64,000 nt of DNA from Pseudomonas antarctica (GCF_900624995.1 NZ_UYXQ01000002.1:1-64000), one strand, 5' to 3'; numbered from the stretch's first letter, positions 39,355-48,378 are shown. Notes: a model not told the origin generated them from the sequence alone. Numbers and translations: made by a program.

Positions 39355-39825
39355 TTATTTGAATTCCAGTGCCAGAGCGGCACACCACGACTGGCCTCGC
39401 GCGCTCTGGGGCAACAACTTCAGCTGACGTCCATGATCATGGGGCGTAATGGTAATGGTCAGGTCCGGCTTTGGCAAAAAGCCTGTGCCTTTATCTGGCC
39501 ACTCGATCAGACACAGTGCGTCTTCATCGAAGTAATCACGGATGCCCATGTATTCCAGTTCTTCGGGGTCTACCAGGCGATAGAGGTCGAAGTGAAAGGC
39601 ACGAATCGCACCGATCTCGTAGGGTTCAACCAAGGTGAACGTCGGGCTTTTTACCGCACCGGTGTGGCCCAGCCCGCGAATAATGCCGCGCGACAGCGTA
39701 GTTTTGCCCGCCCCCAAGTCACCCTCGAGGAAGATCAACCCGGCGCCCGCCGTAACCTGGGCGATGCGCTGACCGAATGCGACCATGGCGTCTTCATCCG
39801 CCAGAAAAAGGGTTACGTCAGGCAC
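39355..39825 (-). CDS. tsaE: tRNA threonylcarbamoyladenosine biosynthesis ATPase TsaE
   Basis: A 156-residue ATPase needed with TsaB and TsaD for the t6A37 tRNA modification. Walker A GDLGAGKTT is near residues 33-41, followed by SPTFTLVEPY and HFDLYRL. The start is the GTG at 39825 with GGAGGAG upstream; it overlaps the 3' end of nnrD by 13 bases. A longer frame to 39930 exists but would lie inside nnrD. Confidence 0.95.
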   Translation of the reverse strand: MPDVTLFLADEDAMVAFGQRIAQVTAGAGLIFLEGDLGAGKTTLSRGIIRGLGHTGAVKSPTFTLVEPYEIGAIRAFHFDLYRLVDPEELEYMGIRDYFDEDALCLIEWPDKGTGFLPKPDLTITITPHDHGRQLKLLPQSARGQSWCAALALEFK

Positions 39826-40673
39826 GGCGACTGCTCCTCCAGCAATTGACGAATGGCAGGTATAAGGTCGCTGGCAGCCAGGCCACGGCCAAAGGTGCCT
39901 TGGCGATCCCCTGCCGTGGCGTGCAGCCACACGGCCAGGCAGCTGGCTTCATAAGCGGGCATGCCTTGGGCCAGCAACGCGCCGACCAGACCGCTCAGGA
40001 CATCCCCCAAACCGGCCGCAGCCATTGCCGGGTGGCCTTGATCACAACGGGAAACCCGCCCGTCCGGGCTAGCAATCAAACTGCCAGCACCCTTTAGGAT
40101 AGCCACTGCATTGAATTTCTGGCTCAACGCGCGCGCCACCATCAGGCGATCGGCCTGAACGTCGGCTGTCGAGATGCCCATCAACCGCGCCGCCTCGCCC
40201 GGATGTGGCGTGATCACCGAGTTGGCCGGCAGGCTCACGCTGCCCGTAGACACCTGATTCAAGGCGTCCGCATCCCAGACTTGCGACTGTTTGGCGTTAG
40301 CGGCGACGGATAACAGGCTTTTGCCCCAGGAAGCCTCGCCCAAGCCTGGGCCGATGACGATCACCGAGATCTTTTCCAGCAGCCCCATCAACTGGTTGGC
40401 CGAACTCACGCCAACGGTCATGACTTCCGGCAAGCGTGCCAGCGCGGCTGGTACATGCTCCGCTCGGGTCGCCAGCGATACCATGCCCGCGCCACTGCGC
40501 AAGGCGCTTTCTGCGCTCAATAGGGCAGCGCCACCAAAGCCACGGTCGCCGCCGATGACCAACAGGTGGCCGAACTGGCCTTTATGGGCGTCCGGGGAAC
40601 GGGCAGCCAGTTGCGGCAAATGGCCGTGCAACAGCGGCTGTACGTCGGTTATTGCGTGTTTTGTCTGCGGCAT
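39813..40673 (-). CDS. nnrD: ADP/ATP-dependent NAD(P)H-hydrate dehydratase
   Basis: A 286-residue ribokinase-like repair enzyme that restores damaged NAD(P)H hydrates. Visible blocks are GHLLVIGGDRGFGGAALLSAESALRSGAG, the IGPGLG turn, LTPHPGE-like ITPHPGEAARL and GLGDVLSG. Only the dehydratase half is present; the YjeF N-terminal epimerase is not fused here, unlike E. coli NnrD. It is divergent from queG, whose start lies 64 bases away. Confidence 0.93.
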   Translation of the reverse strand: MPQTKHAITDVQPLLHGHLPQLAARSPDAHKGQFGHLLVIGGDRGFGGAALLSAESALRSGAGMVSLATRAEHVPAALARLPEVMTVGVSSANQLMGLLEKISVIVIGPGLGEASWGKSLLSVAANAKQSQVWDADALNQVSTGSVSLPANSVITPHPGEAARLMGISTADVQADRLMVARALSQKFNAVAILKGAGSLIASPDGRVSRCDQGHPAMAAAGLGDVLSGLVGALLAQGMPAYEASCLAVWLHATAGDRQGTFGRGLAASDLIPAIRQLLEEQSPCLT

Positions 40674-40736
40674 GCGTCTTCAAGCTCCGATGTCTGGCAG
40701 AATTATACCTATCTAACCTGCGGTTTCCCTTGTCTC

Positions 40737-41801
40737 ATGCCTGCCATCACCACCGATCTGCCCGCCCTCGCCCAATCGATCAAAGACTGGGGCCGCGAGC
40801 TGGGCTTTCAACAAGTCGGCATCAGCGGCCTGGACCTGGCCGAGCATGAACAGCACCTGCAACGCTGGCTCGACGCGGGCTACCACGGCGAGATGGACTA
40901 CATGGCCGCCCATGGCAGCAAACGCTCGCATCCCGATGAGCTGGTGCCGGGTACGCTGCGCGTGGTGTCGCTGCGCATGGATTATCTGCCAGGCGACACC
41001 CAAATGGCGCAACTGCTGGCCAAGCCAGAAAAAGCCTACATCTCCCGGTACGCCCTGGGCCGCGATTACCACAAGCTGATCCGCAAACGCGTACAGCAAC
41101 TGGCTGACCGCATCCAGGCACAGATCGGCCCGTTCGGCTTTCGCGCGTTTGTCGACAGCGCGCCGGTGCTGGAAAAAGCCATCGCCGAACAAGCCGGCCT
41201 CGGCTGGATCGGCAAAAACACCCTGGTGCTCAATCGCAAGGCCGGCAGCTATTTCTTCTTGAGTGAGCTGTTTGTCGATTTGCCCTTGCCGGTTGACGCC
41301 CCACACAGCACCGAGCACTGCGGCCGCTGCACCGCATGTTTGGATATCTGCCCCACCAATGCCTTCGTCGGCCCATACGTGCTGGACGCGCGACGCTGCA
41401 TTTCCTACCTCACCATCGAACTCAAGACTGCAATCCCTGAAGACTTGCGCCCACTGATTGGCAATCGCGTGTTCGGTTGCGATGACTGTCAGATCGTTTG
41501 CCCGTGGAATCGTTTCGCCCGCACAACCCATGAGGGCGATTTCAAGCCACGGCACAATCTGGATAACGCCGAGCTGGCCGAACTGTTTATGTGGGACGAG
41601 GATAAATTCCTCAGCAGCACCGAAGGCTCACCACTGCGCCGCGCCGGCTATGAGCGCTGGCTGCGCAACCTGGCCGTGGGCCTGGGCAATGCGCCGTCGA
41701 GTATTCCCGTGCTGGAAGCCTTGAAGGCGCGCCGGGATTACCCCTCGGAGCTGGTGCGCGAACACGTGGAGTGGGCGCTCAACCAGCACGCTGCGCGCTA
41801 G
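40737..41801 (+). CDS. queG: Epoxyqueuosine reductase QueG
   Basis: A 354-residue cobalamin- and iron-sulfur-dependent enzyme for the last step of queuosine synthesis in tRNA. Two ferredoxin-like cluster motifs are visible: CGRCTACLDICPTNAF and CDDCQIVCPWN. The C-terminal HEAT-like end carries RRAGYERWLRNLAVGLGN. I chose the ATG at 40737; a long upstream frame from 40566 overlaps nnrD on the other strand. Its last four bases overlap the end of the converging TRIC gene. Confidence 0.96.
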   Translation: MPAITTDLPALAQSIKDWGRELGFQQVGISGLDLAEHEQHLQRWLDAGYHGEMDYMAAHGSKRSHPDELVPGTLRVVSLRMDYLPGDTQMAQLLAKPEKAYISRYALGRDYHKLIRKRVQQLADRIQAQIGPFGFRAFVDSAPVLEKAIAEQAGLGWIGKNTLVLNRKAGSYFFLSELFVDLPLPVDAPHSTEHCGRCTACLDICPTNAFVGPYVLDARRCISYLTIELKTAIPEDLRPLIGNRVFGCDDCQIVCPWNRFARTTHEGDFKPRHNLDNAELAELFMWDEDKFLSSTEGSPLRRAGYERWLRNLAVGLGNAPSSIPVLEALKARRDYPSELVREHVEWALNQHAAR

Positions 41802-42412
41802 TGCACATCATCGTTATAGACGAACTTGGGCATTTCCCAATGAAAACGGATTGCCAGCAGGCGCAATAGAAAGCCGCTGAACAAGGTGAGCAGAATCGCC
41901 TGCTCGCTGGGCAGCTCCAGATAAAGGCAGAGCATGTAGAACCACGCGGCCAGGAACGACACGCTGGCGTACAGCTCACGGCGGAAGATCAGTGGAATGT
42001 CGTTGCAGAAGATATCCCGCAGGATCCCGCCGAACACCCCGGTGATTACGCCGCTGACTGACGCCACTAACATGCCGTGGCCCATTTCCAGGGCGGTCAT
42101 GCAGCCGATCAGGGTGAACGCCACCAGGCCCACGGCATCCAGCGCCAGGAACAGCGAGCGCAGGTGGCGCATCAGCGGCGCGATAAAAATTGTCACCAGC
42201 GCGGCAATGGAGGTCAGCACCAGGTATTCCGGGTGTTTTACCCACGTCAGCGGGTAATGCCCCAACAGCACATCGCGCACCGAACCGCCGCCCAGGGCGG
42301 TGACGCACGCGATCAGCACCACACCAAACCAATCCATGCCGCGCCGCCCGGCGGACAGCGCGCCGGTCATGGCTTCGGCGGTGATGGCGATGAGGTAGAG
42401 CATCAACAGCAT
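41798..42412 (-). CDS. TRIC-type cation channel family membrane protein (UPF0126)
   Basis: A 204-residue protein with seven hydrophobic segments made of two repeats. Each repeat has a glycine-rich block: GGGSVRDVLLG (about 47-57) and GGILRDIFCNDIP (about 128-140). These are marks of the bacterial trimeric intracellular cation channels, also called YicG/YadS. Likely a small monovalent cation channel; physiological role unknown. Tail-to-tail overlap of four bases with queG. Confidence 0.92.
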   Translation of the reverse strand: MLLMLYLIAITAEAMTGALSAGRRGMDWFGVVLIACVTALGGGSVRDVLLGHYPLTWVKHPEYLVLTSIAALVTIFIAPLMRHLRSLFLALDAVGLVAFTLIGCMTALEMGHGMLVASVSGVITGVFGGILRDIFCNDIPLIFRRELYASVSFLAAWFYMLCLYLELPSEQAILLTLFSGFLLRLLAIRFHWEMPKFVYNDDVH

Positions 42413-42498
42413 GATGGCGATCCTTGCAAAGAGGCGCGCAGTCTAATCATTTGGTGATGGCACCAAAAGGGGGCGCTTGGCGAAAGACCGAGGCGCGC

Positions 42499-42585
42499 CC
42501 TTCGCGAGCAAGCCCGCTCCCACATTTGACCGAGTTCCACCTTTGGAATGCAGTCGAATGTGGGAGCGGGCTTGCTCGCGAAGGC
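42499..42585. repeat. REPIN between the TRIC gene and orn
   Basis: TTCGCGAGCAAGCCCGCTCCCACAT faces ATGTGGGAGCGGGCTTGCTCGCGAA almost perfectly across about 37 bases. It is the best-matched REPIN in the window. Confidence 0.92.
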
Positions 42586-42606
42586 GCCAGGCCTGGCACT
42601 ACATCT

Positions 42607-43149
42607 TCAGGCCTTGATGAAGTGCTTACGGTAATGCTGCAGCTCAGCAATCGACTCGCGGATATCATCCAACGCCAAATGCGTGCTGCCTTTATGGAAG
42701 CTATCTTTAACTTCTGGCGCCCAGCGCGCGGCCAGCTCTTTCAAGGTGGACACATCCAGGTTGCGATAATGGAAGTAGCTTTCCAGCCCTTTCATATGCG
42801 TATAAAGGAAGCGGCGGTCTTGGCAGATGCTGTTGCCACAGATCGGCGACTTGCCCTTGGGCACCCACTTCTCCAGAAAAGCGATGGTTTCAGCCTCAGC
42901 TTCAGCCATGCTGATACGGCTGTCGCGCACGCGCTGGGTCAGCCCGGAGTTGCCGTGGGTGCGGGTGTTCCACTCGTCCATGGTGGCGAGTACGGCGTCG
43001 CTGTGGTGGATGGCGATCACCGGACCTTCCGCCAAGGTGTTGAGGTTGCTGTCGGTGACAATCGTCGCCATCTCGATGATGACATCGGTGTCGGGGTTCA
43101 GACCGGTCATTTCCAGATCGATCCAAATCAGGTTCTGTGGGTTTTGCAT
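42607..43149 (-). CDS. orn: Oligoribonuclease
   Basis: A 180-residue DEDDh exonuclease that degrades 2-5 nt RNAs and pGpG, ending cyclic-di-GMP breakdown. The motifs are [10 protein letters not shown] (DE), [11 protein letters not shown] (catalytic His/Asp region) and [10 protein letters not shown]. The frame extends far upstream on the minus strand under rsgA, but homology starts at [13 protein letters not shown] (43149). It is divergent from rsgA. Confidence 0.97.
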   Translation of the reverse strand: MQNPQNLIWIDLEMTGLNPDTDVIIEMATIVTDSNLNTLAEGPVIAIHHSDAVLATMDEWNTRTHGNSGLTQRVRDSRISMAEAEAETIAFLEKWVPKGKSPICGNSICQDRRFLYTHMKGLESYFHYRNLDVSTLKELAARWAPEVKDSFHKGSTHLALDDIRESIAELQHYRKHFIKA

Positions 43150-43257
43150 GGCTTGATTCTCTTGGCACCTTGGCGTAGCCGCACAGTTTAGCAGGCAGGG
43201 GCGTGCTAGACTCGCGACCGTTTTACCTAACCTCTGCATTATCGACACGGAACACCA

Positions 43258-44289
43258 ATGGCCAAACGCCAGCTCAATCGTCGCCAAAACTGGCGCATCG
43301 AAAAGATTCAAGGTGAACGCGCCGCTCGCGCCGCCAAACGTGAATCCTCCGCCGTGGAAGCGCTCGAGGGCGGCGACCTTGGCCCCGAACAGACGGGCCT
43401 GGTGATCGCGCACTTTGGTGTGCAGGTCGAAGTCGAGGCGCTTGAAGGCGAACTCGCAGGCTCTGTTTCCCGTTGCCACTTGCGCGCTAACCTGCCTGCG
43501 CTGGTAACCGGCGATAAGGTGGTGTGGCGTGCCGGCAACCAGGGCATCGGCGTGATCGTCGCCCAGTTGCCGCGCACCACCGAACTGCGTCGTCCCGACA
43601 GCCGTGGCCAGCTCAAGCCGGTGGCCGCCAACGTCGACATGATCGTGATCGTGTTTGCGCCGCTGCCCGAGCCACACGCCAACCTGATCGACCGTTACCT
43701 GGTCGCGGCCGAGCATGCCGGCATTCGCCCGTTGTTGCTGCTGAACAAATTCGACCTGATCGACGAGCAGAACGCCCCGGCGCTCAACGCGTTGCTGGCG
43801 GTCTACCGCACGCTGGGTTACCCGGTGCTGGAAGTCTCGGCGCATCACGGCAATGGCATGGAACAGCTGCAACAGCAGTTGGACGGGCGCATCAGTGTGT
43901 TTGTCGGCCAGTCGGGCGTGGGCAAGTCATCGCTGGTCAACAGCCTGCTGCCGGAAGTCGACACCCGTGTCGGCCCGCTCTCGGAGCTGTCCGGCCAGGG
44001 CACCCACACCACCACCACCGCGCGGTTGTTCCACTTCCCCGGCGGCGGTGAGCTGATCGACTCCCCAGGCATCCGCGAATTCGGCCTCGGCCACGTCAGC
44101 CGCAGCGATGTGGAAGCGGGCTTCATCGAGTTCAACGACCTGATCGGCACCTGCCGTTTCCGCGATTGCAAACACGACCGCGAGCCGGGCTGTGCGTTGC
44201 TCAAGGCCCTGGAAGACGGCCGCGTGCAGCAGCAACGGATGAACAGCTATCGGTCGATTATTGCGAGCTTGCCCGAGAGCAGTTACTAA
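43258..44289 (+). CDS. rsgA: Small ribosomal subunit biogenesis GTPase RsgA
   Basis: A 343-residue circularly permuted GTPase that checks 30S subunit maturation. It has a basic N-terminal tail ([14 protein letters not shown]) and an OB domain. The G domain carries the motifs in permuted order: NKFDLID (G4), [12 protein letters not shown] (G1) and DSPGIREF (G3). A zinc site follows in the C-terminus, with [17 protein letters not shown]-rich hairpin follows at 44305-44324. Confidence 0.97.
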   Translation: MAKRQLNRRQNWRIEKIQGERAARAAKRESSAVEALEGGDLGPEQTGLVIAHFGVQVEVEALEGELAGSVSRCHLRANLPALVTGDKVVWRAGNQGIGVIVAQLPRTTELRRPDSRGQLKPVAANVDMIVIVFAPLPEPHANLIDRYLVAAEHAGIRPLLLLNKFDLIDEQNAPALNALLAVYRTLGYPVLEVSAHHGNGMEQLQQQLDGRISVFVGQSGVGKSSLVNSLLPEVDTRVGPLSELSGQGTHTTTTARLFHFPGGGELIDSPGIREFGLGHVSRSDVEAGFIEFNDLIGTCRFRDCKHDREPGCALLKALEDGRVQQQRMNSYRSIIASLPESSY

Positions 44290-44304
44290 ACATTCCGATA
44301 TCCG

Positions 44305-44324
44305 CCCCGGCTCTTATGCCGGGG
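44305..44324 (+). terminator. GC-rich hairpin after rsgA, possible terminator
   Basis: CCCCGGC-TCTTAT-GCCGGGG lies 15 bases after the rsgA stop. There is no T run, so it may need Rho, or may serve as a transcript end stabiliser. Confidence 0.45.
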
Positions 44325-44528
44325 AACTCGGGATGGCCCCTCGTCCTACATCGCGCGCCCCTATCCCACAGAGAACTTTACGTAGGACAAATAACTCGAC
44401 CAACGAAGGAAACTTCTCTTTGTTTGAGTCGCCGTTTTATTACGCACTTTTTCCCTTACATTTCGCACTTGGCGCCATCAACGACGCCCCATATTTTCTG
44501 CGCGAAATGCCATGACAAAGGGAACGCC

Positions 44529-44936
44529 ATGCAAACATATCACCTGTTTATCAGCCACTCCTGGAACTACTCAGACGCACACGACAAACTGGTAAACTTG
44601 CTGACTGCCCACCCCACATTTAACTTCAAAAATTTTTCAGTACCGCCGCACAATCCGATCGTAGGTGCGCAGACAGACAAAGAGCTTGAAGCGGCTATCG
44701 AGAACAAGATTCGGCCATGTTCGGCGGTACTGATTATGGCGGGAATGTATTCCACTTACAGTCAGTGGATCAACAAGGAAATCAAAATCGCCCAGCGCAT
44801 GGGCAAGATAATTATCGCGATTAAACCGTTTGGAGCCGAGCGCATTTCCACAGTCGTTCGCGAAGCAGCCACTGCAGAGTGCGCATGGAATACTAACAGT
44901 ATCGTCGACGCTATTCGCCTGCACACGGAAGCCTAA
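44529..44936 (+). CDS. TIR-like protein (MTH538/DUF1863 type, ThsB-like)
   Basis: A 135-residue single-domain protein. The N-terminal strand YHLFISHSWNYSD is the TIR-like box 1 of the MTH538/DUF1863 group used by Thoeris ThsB. SAVLIMAGMYSTYSQWINKEI carries Glu84 at the position of the NADase glutamate. The ATG at 44529 follows AAAGGGA. The gene is three bases before the caspase gene and clearly part of one operon. By analogy it would sense phage and make a cyclic ADP-ribose signal. Base composition is more AT-rich than its neighbours, which suggests transfer. Confidence 0.82.
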   Translation: MQTYHLFISHSWNYSDAHDKLVNLLTAHPTFNFKNFSVPPHNPIVGAQTDKELEAAIENKIRPCSAVLIMAGMYSTYSQWINKEIKIAQRMGKIIIAIKPFGAERISTVVREAATAECAWNTNSIVDAIRLHTEA

Positions 44937-44939
44937 ACT

Positions 44940-45899
44940 ATGCGCAAGGGACTGTTTATAGGCATCAATAACTACCAGTACGTTTCACCCCTTTCAGGCT
45001 GTCATAACGACGCTATCGCGACGGCCTCACTATTGGAGCGTCACGCGAACGGCAGACCGAACTTCAGCAACAAAGTTCTGACCTCTGCGCAAGACAACCT
45101 CACACTTGCCACGCTGAAGCAACACATTAAGAGTTTATTTTCCGACGATTGCGACGTTGCACTTCTTTATTTTGCCGGGCATGGCCAGTTCGATACAAAC
45201 ATCGACGAAGGCTTATTGATTCCTCAAGATTTTGAACCGGGTGGCGAAGGCATTCGTATCAGCGATATTTTGAACTGGGCAACTGACGCCTCCCGGATAA
45301 AAAACAAAATCATCATTCTCGACTGCTGCCAGGCAGGTGCCGCCGGCGCGATGAGAGGCCTGCGTGCAGGCACTAGCGTGCTTGGCGAGGGCGTGACCAT
45401 TCTCACTGCCTGCAAGCAACACCAGTCAGCACTGGAAACTGGCGGCCACGGGGTCTTCACCGGCCTTTTACTCCAAGCATTGCACGGCGGAGCAGCAAAC
45501 GTTCTAGGTAAGGTCACACCGGGCAGCGTTTATTCTTTCGTAGATAACGCACTCGGTGCCTGGGAGCAGCGACCCGTTTTCAAAACTAATGTCTCGCAAT
45601 TTGTTCCGCTACGAGACGTCGCGCCTCTGATAGCGGAGGAAACACTACGCAAATTGAAGGACTGGTTCACAGACGCCAGTTACGTATTCCCCCTTGATCC
45701 CAGTTTCGAACCCACCGCAGATACATTTGATCCCGACAACGGGGAGATTTTTTCTCAACTACAGAAGTGTAATCGCCACAGCCTGATCGAGCCTGTCGAT
45801 GCCGAGCATATGTATTACGCAGCAATTAATTCAACCGGCTGCCGCCTCACAGCCTTAGGCGCCTACTACCGCGAACTCGCCATCAAAGGACACTTCTGA
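44940..45899 (+). CDS. Caspase-like (peptidase C14 / metacaspase-type) protease
   Basis: A 319-residue protein. Residues 1-215 form a caspase p20-like domain: KGLFIGINNYQYVSPLSGCHNDA, catalytic His81 in YFAGHGQF, and catalytic Cys130 (or Cys129) in ILDCCQAGAAG. The C-terminal ~105 residues (from about 216) have no motif I know and could bind the signal. There is no signal peptide or membrane segment, so it is probably cytoplasmic. Flanked by two TIR genes, with the stop overlapping the next ATG by one base. The likely role is a protein-degrading effector switched on by a TIR-made nucleotide. Confidence 0.85.
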   Translation: MRKGLFIGINNYQYVSPLSGCHNDAIATASLLERHANGRPNFSNKVLTSAQDNLTLATLKQHIKSLFSDDCDVALLYFAGHGQFDTNIDEGLLIPQDFEPGGEGIRISDILNWATDASRIKNKIIILDCCQAGAAGAMRGLRAGTSVLGEGVTILTACKQHQSALETGGHGVFTGLLLQALHGGAANVLGKVTPGSVYSFVDNALGAWEQRPVFKTNVSQFVPLRDVAPLIAEETLRKLKDWFTDASYVFPLDPSFEPTADTFDPDNGEIFSQLQKCNRHSLIEPVDAEHMYYAAINSTGCRLTALGAYYRELAIKGHF

Positions 45900-46384
45900 T
45901 GCCCGTATTCATCAGCTACCGCCACACCGACCGTGCGCAAGCCATCGCCATTAATGCACGATTAACACAAGCAAATATCAAGACGTACATTGATGTCCTG
46001 GATGCTGAATCACAGTCCACCGACGACATTACCGGCGTCATCACTCGACGCATCACCGAGTGCACTCATCTTCTGGCGGTCGTTTCCGAACAAACCGCCC
46101 GATCTTGGTGGGTACCCTTTGAAATCGGTGAAGCCACGATCAGCAATCGACGAATCTGTTCTTTCAAGACAGGCTCGAGTGAGCTACCTCTTTACTTAGA
46201 TAAATGGCCAAAGCTAACGAGTGACAACGATGTTAGTTTTTTTATTGAGGCCTACCGCGAAGAAGCAACTACCAAACGCTCAGTGATACTTGACTCAGTC
46301 AACGAATCCATGCGCGGTGTCTATCAGCAGAACGCCGAACTCTTTCACAATCAACTCAAAACCCGAGTTCGTCGCGGATATTAA
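45899..46384 (+). CDS. TIR domain protein
   Basis: A 161-residue protein with a classical bacterial TIR domain (about 1-115). Box 1 is VFISYRHTDRAQA, IKTYIDVLDAE lies in the expected loop, and LLAVVSEQTARSWWVPFEIGEA carries Glu75 at the catalytic glutamate position. The last ~45 residues are helical and could oligomerise. It differs from the TIR-like protein at 44529 in both motif and length, so the operon has two distinct TIR types. The ATG overlaps the caspase stop (TGATG). Confidence 0.85.
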   Translation: MPVFISYRHTDRAQAIAINARLTQANIKTYIDVLDAESQSTDDITGVITRRITECTHLLAVVSEQTARSWWVPFEIGEATISNRRICSFKTGSSELPLYLDKWPKLTSDNDVSFFIEAYREEATTKRSVILDSVNESMRGVYQQNAELFHNQLKTRVRRGY

Positions 46385-46395
46385 TAACGCATACA

Positions 46396-46424
46396 AAAAG
46401 GCCGCGATGATCGCGGCCTTTTGT
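46396..46424. terminator. Bidirectional terminator between the TIR gene and motB
   Basis: AAGGCCGCGA-TGA-TCGCGGCCTT flanked by A and T runs. It ends the TIR-caspase operon on the plus strand and motAB on the minus strand. Confidence 0.9.
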
Positions 46425-46433
46425 ATATAGAAC

Positions 46434-47456
46434 TCAGGGCGCCGGTGCAGGCACCGTAGGGTCTTTCACCCCGCCATCATCAAACAGGTTCAACTTCTGG
46501 CGCAGCTCATGCGCCGGCAACGGCTCCTGCCTCGGCGGAATGGCGTTCGGATCAGCCGGCACTTCGCCTGGCGCGCCTTCGCCTTGGGTCGGTGCCGCTG
46601 GCGCTGCGCCTTGATCGCCTTCGATCGCACGCTGGGCCTTTTTGGTCAGCACGACGATATCGATCCGACGGTTAATCGGGTTGAACGGATCTTTAGGATC
46701 AAACAGCTGCGACGACGCGAAACCCACCACGCGTGCCACTTGCGGGTCCGGATAGCTGCCCGCTACCAGCGCACGGCGAGCGGCGTTGGCGCGGTTGGCC
46801 GAGAGTTCCCAGTTGCCGAAGTCGCCCTGGCCCGCATACGGCTTGGCGTCGGTGTGGCCGCTGATGCTGATCTTGTTCGGCACCGCTTTGATGGTGTCAG
46901 CCATGGCCAGCAGGATATCTTCAAAGTACGGCTTCAAGCGCGCGCTACCGGAATCGAACATCGGCCGGTTGGCGTCGTCGGTGATCTGGATGCGCAGGCC
47001 TTCAGGGGTGATTTCGAAGGAAATCTGGTCCTTGAATTTCAGCAGCTGCGGGTTCTCTTCAACCTTGTTCTGCAACTCCTGGAGTAACAGTTCCAGGCGC
47101 TCTTGCTCGACCTGCTCGGCCATGGCCTCGACAGTGTCGCGCTCAATCGGGATTTTTTCCTGCGGCGCTTCGGTCTTGACCTCGGGGTTGATGGTGCGCT
47201 CAGGCGCCAACTGCGGCGAACCGCCCAGGTCGATCACAAACGGCGTACCACTTTCCGAGAAGCCAATCGGGTCTTTGAAATAACCGGCGATGGCGATCTT
47301 CTGTTCGGGCGTGGCGGTCGACATCAGCCACAGCACCAGGAAGAACGCCATCATCGCCGTCGCAAAGTCGGCGAAGGCGATTTTCCAGGCACCGCCATGG
47401 TGCCCCGCAGCGAAGCGCTTGACGCGCTTGATGATTATCGGCTGGTTGTTTTCCAT
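46434..47456 (-). CDS. motB: Flagellar motor stator protein MotB
   Basis: A 340-residue stator subunit. One membrane helix (about 24-45) holds the proton-carrying Asp30 in WKIAFADFATAMMAFFLVLW. A plug/linker and a periplasmic OmpA-like peptidoglycan-binding domain follow (about 150-280: SGHTDAKPYAGQGDFGNWELSANRA, PINRRIDIVVL). The Pro-rich C-terminal tail is longer than in E. coli. It follows motA by three bases. Confidence 0.96.
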   Translation of the reverse strand: MENNQPIIIKRVKRFAAGHHGGAWKIAFADFATAMMAFFLVLWLMSTATPEQKIAIAGYFKDPIGFSESGTPFVIDLGGSPQLAPERTINPEVKTEAPQEKIPIERDTVEAMAEQVEQERLELLLQELQNKVEENPQLLKFKDQISFEITPEGLRIQITDDANRPMFDSGSARLKPYFEDILLAMADTIKAVPNKISISGHTDAKPYAGQGDFGNWELSANRANAARRALVAGSYPDPQVARVVGFASSQLFDPKDPFNPINRRIDIVVLTKKAQRAIEGDQGAAPAAPTQGEGAPGEVPADPNAIPPRQEPLPAHELRQKLNLFDDGGVKDPTVPAPAP

Positions 47457-47459
47457 GGT

Positions 47460-48311
47460 TTAGCGACCGCGAACCGCTTGTTCCAGCTCGGAAAAACTTG
47501 GGCGATGTTTTGGGTACAGCACCTTGCGCCCGAACTCCACCGCCAGCGATGGCGGCATACCGGACGCCGAAGCCACCAAACACGCCTTGATCGCTTCGTA
47601 GAGGTTGACCTCTTCCTTGGCATCGTGAGCCAGGCAGGTGGCGAGTGGGCCGAAGAAGCCATAAGCCGCAAGAATACCGAAGAAGGTACCCACGAGGGCC
47701 GCGCCTACGTGCATACCAATGGCCTTCTGGTCGCCTTCGCCCAAGGACGCCATGGTCACCACAATACCGAGTACCGCCGCGACGATACCAAACCCGGGCA
47801 TGGCGTCGGCAACGCCGGTCACGGCATGCGAAGGGTGCTCCAACTCTTCTTTGAGGCTGAACAGCTCCATGTCGAACAAGCCTTCCAGCTCGTGAGGCGC
47901 CATGTTGCCGGAGGACATGATGCGCAGGTAATCGCAGATATAGGCGGTCATGCGCTCATCTTTGAGCACGGCCGGGTACTTGGCGAAAATCGGGCTGGCG
48001 GCGGCATCTTCGATATCGCCTTCGATAGCCATCATGCCTTCGCGGCGGCTCTTGTTGAGGATCTCGAAGACCAGCCCCAGCACTTCTAGGTAGAAGGTGT
48101 GGGAGAAACGCGAACTGAACATGCCCAACGACTTCTTGATCACGTGCATGGTCATGTAGCCGGGGTTCGCCTGCAGGAAAGCACCCAGTGCCGCACCACC
48201 AATAATCATCACCTCGAAAGGCTGAATCAGCGCGGCAATTTTACCGTGAGACAGGACGTACCCGCCGAGCACGCTTGCGAAGACGACGATGATGCCGATA
48301 ATTTTAGCCAT
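47460..48311 (-). CDS. motA: Flagellar motor stator protein MotA
   Basis: A 283-residue stator subunit with four membrane helices: about 2-20, 32-50, 170-190 and 200-222. The conserved proline block DAMPGFGIVAAVLGIVVTMA lies in the third, and the cytoplasmic loop carries the charged residues that meet FliG. The gene starts a motA-motB operon with a sigma-28-like promoter about 70-95 bases upstream. Pseudomonads usually carry a second stator set elsewhere. Confidence 0.96.
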   Translation of the reverse strand: MAKIIGIIVVFASVLGGYVLSHGKIAALIQPFEVMIIGGAALGAFLQANPGYMTMHVIKKSLGMFSSRFSHTFYLEVLGLVFEILNKSRREGMMAIEGDIEDAAASPIFAKYPAVLKDERMTAYICDYLRIMSSGNMAPHELEGLFDMELFSLKEELEHPSHAVTGVADAMPGFGIVAAVLGIVVTMASLGEGDQKAIGMHVGAALVGTFFGILAAYGFFGPLATCLAHDAKEEVNLYEAIKACLVASASGMPPSLAVEFGRKVLYPKHRPSFSELEQAVRGR

Positions 48312-48378
48312 AGGGGATTGGTACTTGCGCCGTCGGGTTCATGGACATATTGGGTGCAGCCGAAAACTCTTGTTCTAC

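Noticed and set aside
43150..43872. N-terminal extension of orn under rsgA
   Set aside because: The extension is the antisense of rsgA; Orn homology starts at 43149 and gives the standard length.
44261..44515. An 84-codon frame before the TIR operon
   Set aside because: It starts inside rsgA, has no ribosome binding site and no family resemblance.
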